Of a stretch of 64,000 nt of DNA, positions 43,866 to 51,207 are shown in pieces. Source of the DNA: JAFGOG01 sp034429215 (GTDB taxonomy: Bacteria; Chloroflexota; Anaerolineae; JAAYZQ01); the NCBI GenBank assembly GCA_034429215.1, contig DAOUGI010000009.1, positions 1 to 64,000 of the forward strand. The letters run 5' to 3'. A model generated the notes under the pieces. It worked only from the letters and a program-made list of their open reading frames with translations, made no database searches and was not told the origin of the DNA. A program made the position numbers and the translations under genes. Position 1 is the first letter of the stretch, and every line of letters begins with the position of its first letter.

Positions 43866-44999
43866 TTATCGGTTCAAGACCATCAGGTCACGCGGGAGTG
43901 TTGTCAGCGTTTCAACCCCTTGCTCGGTGACGTGCACATCATCCTCGATGCGGACGCCGCCCAGGCCGGGGACATAGATGCCCGGCTCGACGGTAAAGGT
44001 CATGCCGGGCCGGAGCAGGTCCAGGTTGCCCTCGACCATATAGGGCGGCTCGTGGGTTTCCAGGCCAAGGCCGTGCCCGGTGCGATGGGTGAAATAGTTG
44101 CCATAGCCGGCGAGGGTGATGGCCCGCCGGGCGACGCGGTCGACCTCCTGGGCCGGCAAGCCGGGGCGGATGGCCAGACGGGCGGCCTCGTTGGCGGCCA
44201 GGACTGCGTCGTAGATCGGTTCTACCTCCGGTGAAAGCCGGCCGAGCACAAAGGTGCGGGTGATATCAGAGCGATATCCCTCGTACACCGTCCCCCAGTC
44301 GATGGTCACCAGGTCGCCAGTTTCCATCGCCCGGTCAGAGGGACCGGCGTGGGGCAGGGCCGAGTTGGGTCCGGCGACGACGATGGGCGAGAACGCCTCA
44401 CCCTGCCCGCCCTCGCGCAGCAGGGCAACCTGCAAGTCAGCCGCCAGTTGTTGCTCGGTCCGGCCGGGCCGGATGGCCCCCTCGTCCAGCAGCCGCTTCA
44501 GCGCCCGCTCGGCAATGTCGATGGCGCGGCGCATGCAGGCGATTTCGGTCTCGTCTTTGGCCATCCGCAATTGGGGCAGCCATGGCTCGGTGGCAACCAG
44601 GCGGCACCCGGCTGCTGCTTGCTCGATGCGGCGGGCTTCCAGCAGGCGCATGGCCAGGTATTCGACACCGATCACCTTGCCGGATAGCTTGAGGTCGGCT
44701 GCTGCTTGCTGAAAGGCTCCCTCGTGCCCGTCTTCGTCCCGATAGGTGAAAAGCCAGGCGCCGGCCGGTCCGCCAAGGGAGGTCTGCGCCAAGTGGTCCT
44801 GGGCAGCCTGCGCCTCGAATGCCGGCAGCAATACGGCCGGTGTGCCCTCAGCAGGCACAAAAACGACGGTGGGTCGCTCGCTAAGATGGGGGGTGAGACC
44901 GGTAAAATAGCGAAGGTTGGCGCCCGGCATTAAAGCCACACAATCGACGTTGTTGGCGATTTGGAGACGCCGCAGCGCCTCTAGACGAGAAGTAACCAT
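43866..44999 (-). CDS. M24-family aminopeptidase (Xaa-Pro peptidase)
   Basis: A 377-residue pita-bread metallopeptidase that removes residues preceding proline. The five metal ligands are visible in order: two Asp in TIDWGTVYEGYRSDITRTF, His in HRTGHGLGLETHEPPY, Glu in TVEPGIYVPG and Glu in RIEDDV. The creatinase-like N-terminal domain is present. Start ATG at 44999 with AGGAGAG upstream; an in-frame ATG at 45038 lacks a site. It is a housekeeping enzyme sitting at the head of the polysaccharide run. Confidence 0.92.
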   Translation of the reverse strand: MVTSRLEALRRLQIANNVDCVALMPGANLRYFTGLTPHLSERPTVVFVPAEGTPAVLLPAFEAQAAQDHLAQTSLGGPAGAWLFTYRDEDGHEGAFQQAAADLKLSGKVIGVEYLAMRLLEARRIEQAAAGCRLVATEPWLPQLRMAKDETEIACMRRAIDIAERALKRLLDEGAIRPGRTEQQLAADLQVALLREGGQGEAFSPIVVAGPNSALPHAGPSDRAMETGDLVTIDWGTVYEGYRSDITRTFVLGRLSPEVEPIYDAVLAANEAARLAIRPGLPAQEVDRVARRAITLAGYGNYFTHRTGHGLGLETHEPPYMVEGNLDLLRPGMTFTVEPGIYVPGLGGVRIEDDVHVTEQGVETLTTLPRDLMVLNR

Positions 45000-45012
45000 A
45001 ACACACTCTCTC

Positions 45013-45687
45013 CTATGGCGATTGCCAAAAGCTGTCATTGAATATGGTGTCCCGCAGCCACCGGCAGATCTGCGGATCGGCTACATTCAGACGCTGCCGG
45101 TCGCGAGCGTAGATCGCCAACGATTGGGCGAAATAATCGCGGATGTTCGAGCAGGCGACCTCGTCCACGCCGTAGCCCAAGGGATAAAGGCCGGCCAGGC
45201 GGCTGCCTGCCTGCTGCCAATCAGAGGTCAGCCCACCGCCTTCGGTCAGCCACGGGCCACCGAGATCGCCGCCACAACCCAGGTGGTGATCGATCAAATG
45301 GCCGATGACGTGCAGTGGTCGGTCGTTATTATGGGCGAGGTCCTCTACGGACACAAAGGCTACATTTCGTATCAGTTGCCCTCGGATTGTTGCCGGGCCG
45401 GGAAGGTAGTATGACTCGCCCGGGCAAATGACGGCAAATCCTCCCGTATAGTTGAGCAAGTAATCCCATACCCTGGCAGGCAAGAGACAGGCTTGGGCGC
45501 TCAATGCTTCCACGGGCGCCCAGGCGTGATCGAACACTTGGCGGACCCAGCGAGGGGCCTGGGTCAAGAGCCGGGGCGTCGACCGCACACGGGCATGTAC
45601 CCAGGCTGAAGGTTGACTTGTCGACCGGTCCCCGGTATTGTGTTGTTTAACCTCCGGCCGCTGCAAGTTCGGAGCCGGTTTTGTCAT
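45013..45687 (-). CDS. Unknown protein resembling a degenerate ATLF-like metallopeptidase domain
   Basis: A 224-residue protein with no signal peptide. Residues about 125-136 read HVIGHLIDHHLG, where active zinc peptidases have HExxH; the His pair keeps the spacing but the catalytic Glu is Val. Later VDEVACSNIRDYFAQSLAIYARDRQRLN (about 175-203) resembles the third-ligand helix (E-x-F-A-x-x-x-x-x-Y) of anthrax-lethal-factor-like domains. I therefore read it as a possible inactive relative; the similarity is by eye and uncertain. It starts the long minus-strand operon, 13 bp before the M24 gene. Confidence 0.65.
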   Translation of the reverse strand: MTKPAPNLQRPEVKQHNTGDRSTSQPSAWVHARVRSTPRLLTQAPRWVRQVFDHAWAPVEALSAQACLLPARVWDYLLNYTGGFAVICPGESYYLPGPATIRGQLIRNVAFVSVEDLAHNNDRPLHVIGHLIDHHLGCGGDLGGPWLTEGGGLTSDWQQAGSRLAGLYPLGYGVDEVACSNIRDYFAQSLAIYARDRQRLNVADPQICRWLRDTIFNDSFWQSP

Positions 45688-45746
45688 CTTCTAGTCTACA
45701 TCCTTGAGTTTAAAGAGTAGTACCCCCATCTAATCCCTAGAGCCTA

Positions 45747-45775
45747 TTGTAACCGATCTGGCGCTGTGCTATAAT
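45747..45775 (+). promoter_or_regulatory. Promoter-like sequence on the plus strand, opposite the operon leader
   Basis: TTGTAA (45747-45752), 17-bp spacer, TATAAT (45770-45775). It points toward the convergent yjbQ gene, so it would give an antisense or small RNA rather than a known gene. The minus strand has a TATAAT at 45793-45788 without a good -35 that may serve the long operon. An imperfect inverted repeat (TCTCAC near 45775-45780, GTGAGA near 45820) surrounds them. Confidence 0.35.
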
Positions 45776-45869
45776 CTCACTAGGACTATTATACTGCGAA
45801 AAAGGCGCAAAAAGCACGGTGAGATAGTAGAAACCTGCTCTTTAACAATCGAAGCACTGAATTAGATGT

Positions 45870-46289
45870 CTATTCGCCCATGATCTGAACTACTATAGAA
45901 CGAGCCCGTGGCCGGTTGTCGAAATCGATCAAGACGACCTGCTGCCAGGTACCGAGTGTCGGGCGTCCGTCTATGAACGGAATGGTCAAAGATGGCCCCA
46001 GCAGGGCATGGCGGACGTGCGCGTGGCCATTGCCATCGCCCCAACGCAGGTTGTGGCGGTATTCGAGGCTAGGGAGCGCGATCCGATCGAACAGATTCTG
46101 GAAATCTTGCACAGCGCCAGATTCGTATTCGATAGTGGTTAGTGCACTGGTCGAGCCGGGAGTGAACAGGGTGACCGTGCCGTTCTTCAGACCAGAATCT
46201 CTGACGTGGCGCGCCACCTGGTCGGTGATATCTATCACCTGACAGTCGCCCTTGGTGGACAGGCTAATCTGCTTGCTGATGACTGCCAC
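45870..46289 (-). CDS. yjbQ: YjbQ family protein (UPF0047)
   Basis: A 139-residue cytoplasmic protein of the YjbQ/UPF0047 family. Family marks are the PGSTSALTTIEYE segment, the histidine cluster HNLRWGDGNGHAHVRHALLGPS and the C-terminal LGTWQQVVLIDFDNRPR. Some members have weak thiamine-phosphate synthase activity; the physiological role is unsettled. I placed the start at GTG 46289 (GAGGAA upstream), 4 bp after the DUF3048 stop; longer frames run inside that gene. Confidence 0.9.
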   Translation of the reverse strand: MAVISKQISLSTKGDCQVIDITDQVARHVRDSGLKNGTVTLFTPGSTSALTTIEYESGAVQDFQNLFDRIALPSLEYRHNLRWGDGNGHAHVRHALLGPSLTIPFIDGRPTLGTWQQVVLIDFDNRPRARSIVVQIMGE

Positions 46290-46293
46290 CGGG

Positions 46294-47586
46294 CTATTCC
46301 TCACCACTCCACGAGGCCTCGAATGCCCACTTGTGAGGGGGCACGGGGATGAGCTCGATCCAGGTATTCCCTGGATTGAGCGGGATCGGCATCTGGCCGG
46401 TCTTGTCGCGAAAGACGAGCATGTCGTCGCGCTTGGGTCGGGCCCACAACCCCTCAAATGCCTGCCCGTTACGGAAAATGACGGCCGGCCCGCTGCCCCA
46501 CAACTGGATCTGCACTGAGGGCCAGTTGGTGCGCGGATAGTCCTCGTAAAAGTCGGCGTCCACGTGGGGGGCGTAGACCAGGACGACGTTCGTCACAGAG
46601 ATCTGCTGCCCTGACGGGGAATCTATGAACGGGTCTCCACCCTGCGAACGGAGATATACCTCGGTCTTGGAGTCGTAGCGATAGTTGACAACCATCTCCT
46701 TGTTTGGATAGGGAATGTCGATGTTGGTGCCCGGTTGCCCGCCCGATGGGACGTCGTAGGCAAAGGTCATGCCCTGGAGTTCCTGTGGTTGGTTGATGCC
46801 TAGCCTTTCGGCGATCTCCCAGATCTTGGCAGGTGTGGCAAATAGGGTGTGCTCGATGGGCAGACCCTGGGCGCGCAGCTCTGTGTCACGGAAAAAGCCA
46901 TCGGAGTGGATGCCCTGGTCGTACCAGAACTCCCTGTCGCGAAAGTCAGCTTCTTTGAACTTGGGGTAAAGGCCTGGGCTGGTCCCGGAGAAGGCCATCA
47001 AACTCTTGTACATGGCCGGGATTTCCAGATCAATGAACCGGGCACTACGCACCGAGCCAACCCTGTCTGCGTTTTCGCAGAGATAGACGGCGGTGAAGCG
47101 GGTGATGGCTGCTTCCGACAGGTGCTCATAGACAATGTCTGCCTGTGGCAGCCCGTACTGGGGTCGGGACAGGCTGGCGTTCTGGACTTTGATGGCCAGG
47201 GGTCGCCGCTGAAGCAGGGCCGGATCGCGGACCTGCAGGCCGGTCAGAGGGCAGGTATCTGGGCCGAAGGTAGGCCACGGCGTTACGGTTGGAGTCAGGA
47301 TCTGGGTGGGCTCAGGGATCGACGTCGGCGTGTCGGTGGCGACAGGTGCCGTTGGCGTAGGTGTGGCAGTTGGCGGCGTGAACGGTGTCGGCGTGTTGGT
47401 GGGCAGTACGGCGATGTCGATAGGTTTGGCTGTCTTGGTCGGCGTCGGCGTTACGCGGTCGGCCTCCGATGACAGGCAACCCGTAAGGTAGAAGCTGGCC
47501 AGGACAAGGGCCGCCAGTGCTGCCAGAACCTGGGCTCTTGCCCGCCAGCCGTTTTTCCCAGCGGCCAATGGTTGCTTGTCTGTCAT
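46294..47586 (-). CDS. DUF3048-family lipoprotein
   Basis: A 430-residue exported lipoprotein: signal segment ending SFYLTGC, then a Thr/Pro-rich linker (about 42-110, repeated TPTP) and the DUF3048 domain (about 115-430, with CPLTGLQV, YGLPQADIVYEHLSEAAITRF and DRVGSVRSARFIDLEI). The linker should span the wall. The function of DUF3048 is not established. Two starts are possible: ATG 47586 behind GGAGG, or ATG 47601 whose AAGGAGA lies in a hairpin stem; I prefer 47586. Divergent from the DUF4388 operon. Confidence 0.88.
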   Translation of the reverse strand: MTDKQPLAAGKNGWRARAQVLAALAALVLASFYLTGCLSSEADRVTPTPTKTAKPIDIAVLPTNTPTPFTPPTATPTPTAPVATDTPTSIPEPTQILTPTVTPWPTFGPDTCPLTGLQVRDPALLQRRPLAIKVQNASLSRPQYGLPQADIVYEHLSEAAITRFTAVYLCENADRVGSVRSARFIDLEIPAMYKSLMAFSGTSPGLYPKFKEADFRDREFWYDQGIHSDGFFRDTELRAQGLPIEHTLFATPAKIWEIAERLGINQPQELQGMTFAYDVPSGGQPGTNIDIPYPNKEMVVNYRYDSKTEVYLRSQGGDPFIDSPSGQQISVTNVVLVYAPHVDADFYEDYPRTNWPSVQIQLWGSGPAVIFRNGQAFEGLWARPKRDDMLVFRDKTGQMPIPLNPGNTWIELIPVPPHKWAFEASWSGEE

Positions 47587-47604
47587 CGTACATTCCTCCA
47601 TGGA

Positions 47605-47624
47605 TCTCCTTCTTTAGAAGGAGA
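47605..47624 (-). promoter_or_regulatory. Hairpin masking a Shine-Dalgarno of the DUF3048 gene
   Basis: TCTCCTTCT (47605-47613) and AGAAGGAGA (47616-47624) are exact complements. On the minus-strand mRNA the AGAAGGAGA just upstream of ATG 47601 would be paired, leaving only the second site (GGAGG before ATG 47586) free. Confidence 0.4.
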
Positions 47625-47800
47625 AGGCTTCTTGACCCTAGTCATCCCTGTCCCCCGAAGGAGATCGCCGCAACTTGGGTGCCGCCCATTATAACATAGC
47701 TGCGCATCTTTGTTCAAGTTGCAGGCAGCAGTCAGCATTCGGTGGCGACAGTCGAAACCCCGTAACTGTATGTTTCTGTTGCAAACATGCGCCAGAGCAG

Positions 47801-47829
47801 TTGACTTGTACATCAAGACAGGGTATAAT
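47801..47829 (+). promoter_or_regulatory. Strong promoter of the DUF4388-GTPase-Roadblock operon
   Basis: TTGACT (47801-47806), 17-bp spacer, TATAAT (47824-47829): 11 of 12 consensus positions. The leader to the ATG at 47927 is about 90 bases. Confidence 0.75.
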
Positions 47830-47926
47830 AGGCCAGGTGTTACCGGAGCTGGACCGATGTGAGTTTAGATAGAGTCCCAGCCGGTAATGGGCCCATTCCC
47901 GACAGCTCAGTAAAGGATAGGTTGCA

Positions 47927-48760
47927 ATGGCGCTTAAAGGGAACCTAAAGGACTTTAGCACGACCCAACTGTTGAATCTGATCCACTTGGCCCGCAAGAC
48001 CGGTGCTCTTTCTATCCAGGTGCAGCCAGGCGCAACTCGTTTGTTTTTCAAAGAAGGAAAGCTGGTGCATGTGACGGCGAGTGGGCGGGATGCGCATCTG
48101 GCCTCTGTGCTTGCTCGGGCCGGCAAGCTGACTGAAGAGCAAGCCCGGGTTATCCGTACCCGCGCTGAGAACCAGACCGACAAAGAGCTGGGCATGCTGC
48201 TGATGAGTGCCGGATACGTCAAGCAGCAGGAGATCGTGGCAGCGATCCGGGCTGAAACGCTGGAGATTGTCTATGGGCTTTTTACCTGGTCTGATGGACT
48301 TTTCCACTTTGAGCCCAACCAACTACCTTCTGACGGCACCATCAATGTAGCGGTCGACCTGGAGAACCTGATCCTGGAAGGCAGTCGCCGGGTGAAAGAA
48401 TGGGAGCAGCTCCAGGACGAATTGCCAAACCTCAACATGGCCCTCAAGTTCACCGATCGCCCGCAAGCCCAGTTGCGCAATATTAACCTCAGTGTGGATG
48501 AATGGCGGGTGATCTCTTACATCAACCCGCGCAACTCGATCAAGCGGATCGCGCAGCGGATCGGGATGGATGATTTCCAAATCCGGAAGATTATTTATGG
48601 TCTGCTGCAGGCAGGGCTGGTTGAGGTGATTACGCCGGAGGGGGCGCCGCCGACACCGACAGCGCCAACGACGGTTGCCATGGAGGAAGCGGTGTCTCGG
48701 CCGCCGGCCGTTAAACGTTCTGTGATACAAAAGCTGATAGATCGGATCAGGCGGTTGTAG
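47927..48760 (+). CDS. DUF4388 (PatA-like N-terminal) domain protein
   Basis: A 277-residue protein with an N-terminal DUF4388 domain (about 1-150: MALKGNLKDFSTTQLLNLIHLARKTG, GALSIQ, FFKEGKLVHVTA, and FTWSDGLFHFEPN) and a winged-helix-like C-terminal part (about 185-235, DEWRVISYINPRNSIKRIAQ). DUF4388 proteins are often in GTPase/Roadblock signalling operons and in gliding or polarity systems. It is the first gene of a unit whose next genes are a small GTPase (2-bp gap) and a Roadblock protein. Cytoplasmic; partner binding is inferred. Confidence 0.88.
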   Translation: MALKGNLKDFSTTQLLNLIHLARKTGALSIQVQPGATRLFFKEGKLVHVTASGRDAHLASVLARAGKLTEEQARVIRTRAENQTDKELGMLLMSAGYVKQQEIVAAIRAETLEIVYGLFTWSDGLFHFEPNQLPSDGTINVAVDLENLILEGSRRVKEWEQLQDELPNLNMALKFTDRPQAQLRNINLSVDEWRVISYINPRNSIKRIAQRIGMDDFQIRKIIYGLLQAGLVEVITPEGAPPTPTAPTTVAMEEAVSRPPAVKRSVIQKLIDRIRRL

Positions 48761-48762
48761 AA

Positions 48763-49293
48763 ATGCAAACAGTCAAGATGGTCATCACTGGGCCATTCAA
48801 TGCCGGCAAGACAGAGTTTATCCGAGCGATCAGCGAGATCGACGTCGTGTCAACTGAGCGCAAGATTAGCGATCCGACGTCGCGGATGAAAAAAGAGACG
48901 ACGGTGGCCATGGACTTTGGCCGGATCACGGTCGATAATGATCTGGTGCTCTATCTTTTTGGAACGCCAGGGCAAAAGCGGTTCGACTTTATGTGGGAGA
49001 TCCTGTCAGAGGGAATGCTAGGCTTTGTCGTGCTGGTAGATAGCGTCCGCCCGGAGACATTTCGTGAAGCGCGGCGCATTTTGGATGTGTTCCGGAGCTA
49101 TGCCAAGACACCCTACGTCGTCGCGGCCAACAAGCAGGATATGGAGGATGCCTGGCCGGCTGATGACCTGCGTATCGCATTGAAAGTGGATCCAAACGTC
49201 AAGCTGCTGCCGTGTGTGGCGACGGACAAAGAAAGCGTCAAGCGGGTATTGTTGGAACTGCTATACACTATTTTGGAGACTGCGTCAGAGTAG
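48763..49293 (+). CDS. Ras-like small GTPase (prokaryotic, MglA/Rup-like)
   Basis: A 176-residue small GTPase: P-loop GPFNAGKT at residues 10-17, switch-region SRMKKETTVAMDFG, G3 GTPGQ at about 67-71, and G4 NKQD at 123-126. The FGTPGQ and the absence of a membrane anchor are typical of bacterial Ras-like proteins encoded beside Roadblock proteins, which act as GTPase-activating partners. It starts 2 bp after the DUF4388 gene. Likely a switch for cell polarity or a related process; the output is unknown. Confidence 0.9.
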   Translation: MQTVKMVITGPFNAGKTEFIRAISEIDVVSTERKISDPTSRMKKETTVAMDFGRITVDNDLVLYLFGTPGQKRFDFMWEILSEGMLGFVVLVDSVRPETFREARRILDVFRSYAKTPYVVAANKQDMEDAWPADDLRIALKVDPNVKLLPCVATDKESVKRVLLELLYTILETASE

Positions 49294-49303
49294 AGAGGGA
49301 GAA

Positions 49304-49672
49304 ATGGGTCGTTCGCGAACGGAACAGATGATCGCCCGGCTGAAGGACCTGCAGATCACTCCGGATATCGAAGCTTCCGCCGTGGTCAGCGTGGACGGCC
49401 TGATCATGGCTTCGGCCTTACCTCCTGATGTGGAGGAGGATCGGGTCTCGGCGATGAGCGCGGCCATGCTCAGCTTGGGCGAGCGGATTGCCAGTGAGCT
49501 CGGCCGGGGTATGCTTGATCAGGTGTATATACGTGGGGCAAATGGATATGTCATCCTGGCTTCCGTCGGTGAGGAGGCCGTGCTCACGGTGCTGGCCCGC
49601 AAGGATGCCAAGTTGGGTCTGGTGTTCCTTGATATGCGGCGGGCGGCGGAAGATCTGGGAAGGCTGATATAG
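49304..49672 (+). CDS. Roadblock/LC7-domain protein (MglB-like)
   Basis: A 122-residue Roadblock/LC7 protein: amphipathic first helix, then ASAVVSVDGLIMASALP and EEDRVSAMSAAMLSLGERIASELGRG, and the strand GANGYVILASVGEEAVLTVLAR. Such proteins dimerise and regulate the adjacent Ras-like GTPase. The ATG at 49304 has GAGGGAGAA upstream; longer frames overlap the GTPase gene. It ends 109 bp before the hydrolase, with tandem repeats in between. Confidence 0.9.
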   Translation: MGRSRTEQMIARLKDLQITPDIEASAVVSVDGLIMASALPPDVEEDRVSAMSAAMLSLGERIASELGRGMLDQVYIRGANGYVILASVGEEAVLTVLARKDAKLGLVFLDMRRAAEDLGRLI

Positions 49673-49700
49673 AGGTGGTCAAAGAGGACCCCCACATAGG

Positions 49701-49772
49701 GCCGCCAATTACATGCGGCACAAGGCCACCAACTACATGCGGCACAAGGCCGCCAACTAGATGCGGCACAAG
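49701..49772. repeat. Three tandem 24-bp repeats upstream of the hydrolase gene
   Basis: Units at 49701-49724, 49725-49748 and 49749-49772 share the pattern GCCGCCAAnTAnATGCGGCACAAG, differing at two or three positions. Each unit can fold into a GCCGC/GCGGC hairpin. The AAG at the end of the third unit together with the following GAG forms the AAGGAG ribosome-binding site of the TTG start at 49781. The frame through the repeats also contains a 15-codon ATG-TAG frame (49713-49760). Confidence 0.85.
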
Positions 49773-49780
49773 GAGATGCA

Positions 49781-50563
49781 TTGAGTTCTATCGTTACCAA
49801 CCAGGGTGTGGTGCATTATGAAATAGTTGGACGAGGCAAGCCGGTTATTCTATTGCACGGATGGCTTGGTTCGTGGGGGTGCTGGTTAGGGACGATGGAG
49901 GCTCTGTCTAGTCGTTATCGGACCTATGCGCTCGACTTCTGGGGCTTTGGCGAGTCGGACAAGCGCCGGGAGAGCTACGATGTCGTCGACTTTGTGGCGT
50001 TGGTCGACCAGTTTATGGAAAGATTGGGCATTCAGAGTGCCCCGGTCATCGGCCATTCGATGGGTGGAACGGTAGCCCTGAGCCTGGCTTTGGACCGGCC
50101 GGGCCGTGTGGAGAGGGTGGCCGTCGTCGGCTCGCCGATTGAGGGTGATTCTCTGAACCTTATGCTAAAACTGGCAGGGTATCCATGGATTGCCTTCCTG
50201 GTCTGGAATTCACCTTCGCTGCTGCGCCTGGGCCTCAAGCTTTATTCACCCTTGGTTGCTGCCAATTGGACCGCTTGGTACCAACTTTTGATGAATGATC
50301 TGTCAAAGATGACACTGGAATCGTTTCTGTGGAGCATTAATTCGCTACACCACACGAATCTACAGCCCCGGCTGGGAAAGCTTCGCCAGCCGGTATTGGG
50401 TGCGTATGGCCGGGGAGACAAGATTGTAGACCCTCGCCAGGCAAACCTATTGCGCTCTGTCCCTTCGGCGCGGGTCGAGATATTGACCCGCTCCCGGCAT
50501 TTCCCGATGCTGGATGAACCGGAGAAGTTCAACTCAATTCTGCTGAGCTATCTGGCATCGTGA
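49781..50563 (+). CDS. Alpha/beta hydrolase
   Basis: A 260-residue alpha/beta-hydrolase-fold protein: oxyanion region LLHGWLGSWGCW, DFWGFGESDK, nucleophile Ser93 in GHSMGG, Asp in YGRGDKIVDP and His in SRHFPML. It probably cleaves an ester or similar bond; no substrate can be given. The TTG at 49781 follows AAGGAG by five bases. Its stop overlaps the next start as GTGA (50560-50563), so it is coupled to the V4R-like gene. Confidence 0.9.
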   Translation: MSSIVTNQGVVHYEIVGRGKPVILLHGWLGSWGCWLGTMEALSSRYRTYALDFWGFGESDKRRESYDVVDFVALVDQFMERLGIQSAPVIGHSMGGTVALSLALDRPGRVERVAVVGSPIEGDSLNLMLKLAGYPWIAFLVWNSPSLLRLGLKLYSPLVAANWTAWYQLLMNDLSKMTLESFLWSINSLHHTNLQPRLGKLRQPVLGAYGRGDKIVDPRQANLLRSVPSARVEILTRSRHFPMLDEPEKFNSILLSYLAS

Positions 50564-51207
50564 ACGACGAGTCGATCCCTCCAGAGTCCGTGACCAAGTA
50601 TTATTGGCCTAACAAGATGGGCCGGATGTTCTTGCTTGCGCTGGAAGACGTGATGGGCAAGAACGGAGTAAACGCGGTCTTGAACCTGGCCAGACTGCGC
50701 CATCTGATTAATAACTATCCACCCAACAACCTGGATCTGGGCTGGAGTTTTGACGAAATGGGGGCGCTCAACCAGGCGCTCGAAGACATGTACGGCCCTC
50801 GCGGAGGGAGAGGATTGGCAACCCGTGCCGGACGAGCGGGGCTCTATTATGCATTGAAGGACTTTGCTGCCGTTTTGGGCATCGCCGATCTCGCTTTTCG
50901 ACTGCTGCCGATGGGTATGAAGATCAAAATCGGCTTGAATGCAATGTCTGAGACTTTTAACAAGACGAGCGATCAGGTAGTGCGGGTAGAAGAGCAGGTG
51001 GATCACTTTCTGTACTACATCGATCGCTGCCCAGTGTGCTGGAAACGCCAGGCTCAGACGCCGGTTTGCCATGCCGCTCTAGGCCTGCTTCAGGAGGGCT
51101 TGTTCTGGGTTACGGGCGGAAAGAACGTCCGTGTGGAAGAGATCGAGTGTATTGCCATGGGGCATTCGAGTTGTGTGTTCGTTGTAGAGAAGCGACCGCT
51201 GGGTTAA
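50560..51207 (+). CDS. V4R-like (4-vinyl-reductase fold) sensor protein
   Basis: A 215-residue protein. The first half is helical (KYYWPNKMGRMFLLALEDVMGKNG); the second half matches the V4R domain: DRCPVCW near 151, TPVCHAALGLLQEGLFW near 165 and the closing EEIECIAMGHSSCVFVVE. Conserved cysteines and a histidine could bind a metal or small ligand. V4R domains sense small molecules or take part in (bacterio)chlorophyll synthesis; no pigment gene is nearby, so sensing is more likely. Start GTG at 50560 is overlapped with the hydrolase. Confidence 0.75.
   Translation: MNDESIPPESVTKYYWPNKMGRMFLLALEDVMGKNGVNAVLNLARLRHLINNYPPNNLDLGWSFDEMGALNQALEDMYGPRGGRGLATRAGRAGLYYALKDFAAVLGIADLAFRLLPMGMKIKIGLNAMSETFNKTSDQVVRVEEQVDHFLYYIDRCPVCWKRQAQTPVCHAALGLLQEGLFWVTGGKNVRVEEIECIAMGHSSCVFVVEKRPLG

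Larger units (their letters stand above)
47602..47926. other. Divergent intergenic region between DUF3048 and DUF4388 genes
   Basis: Contains the hairpin at 47605-47624 near the minus-strand start and the plus-strand promoter at 47801-47829. No small gene with a credible ribosome-binding site was found. Confidence 0.55.

Noticed and set aside
46849..47472. Plus-strand 207-codon frame opposite the DUF3048 gene
   Set aside because: Gly/Arg/Val-rich antisense of the Thr/Pro linker; no start signals.
49713..49760. 15-codon peptide inside the tandem repeats
   Set aside because: No Shine-Dalgarno precedes the ATG and the frame follows automatically from the 24-bp (8-codon) repeat length.
49701..49772. 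CRISPR array
   Set aside because: The 24-bp units are contiguous without spacers and no cas gene is nearby.
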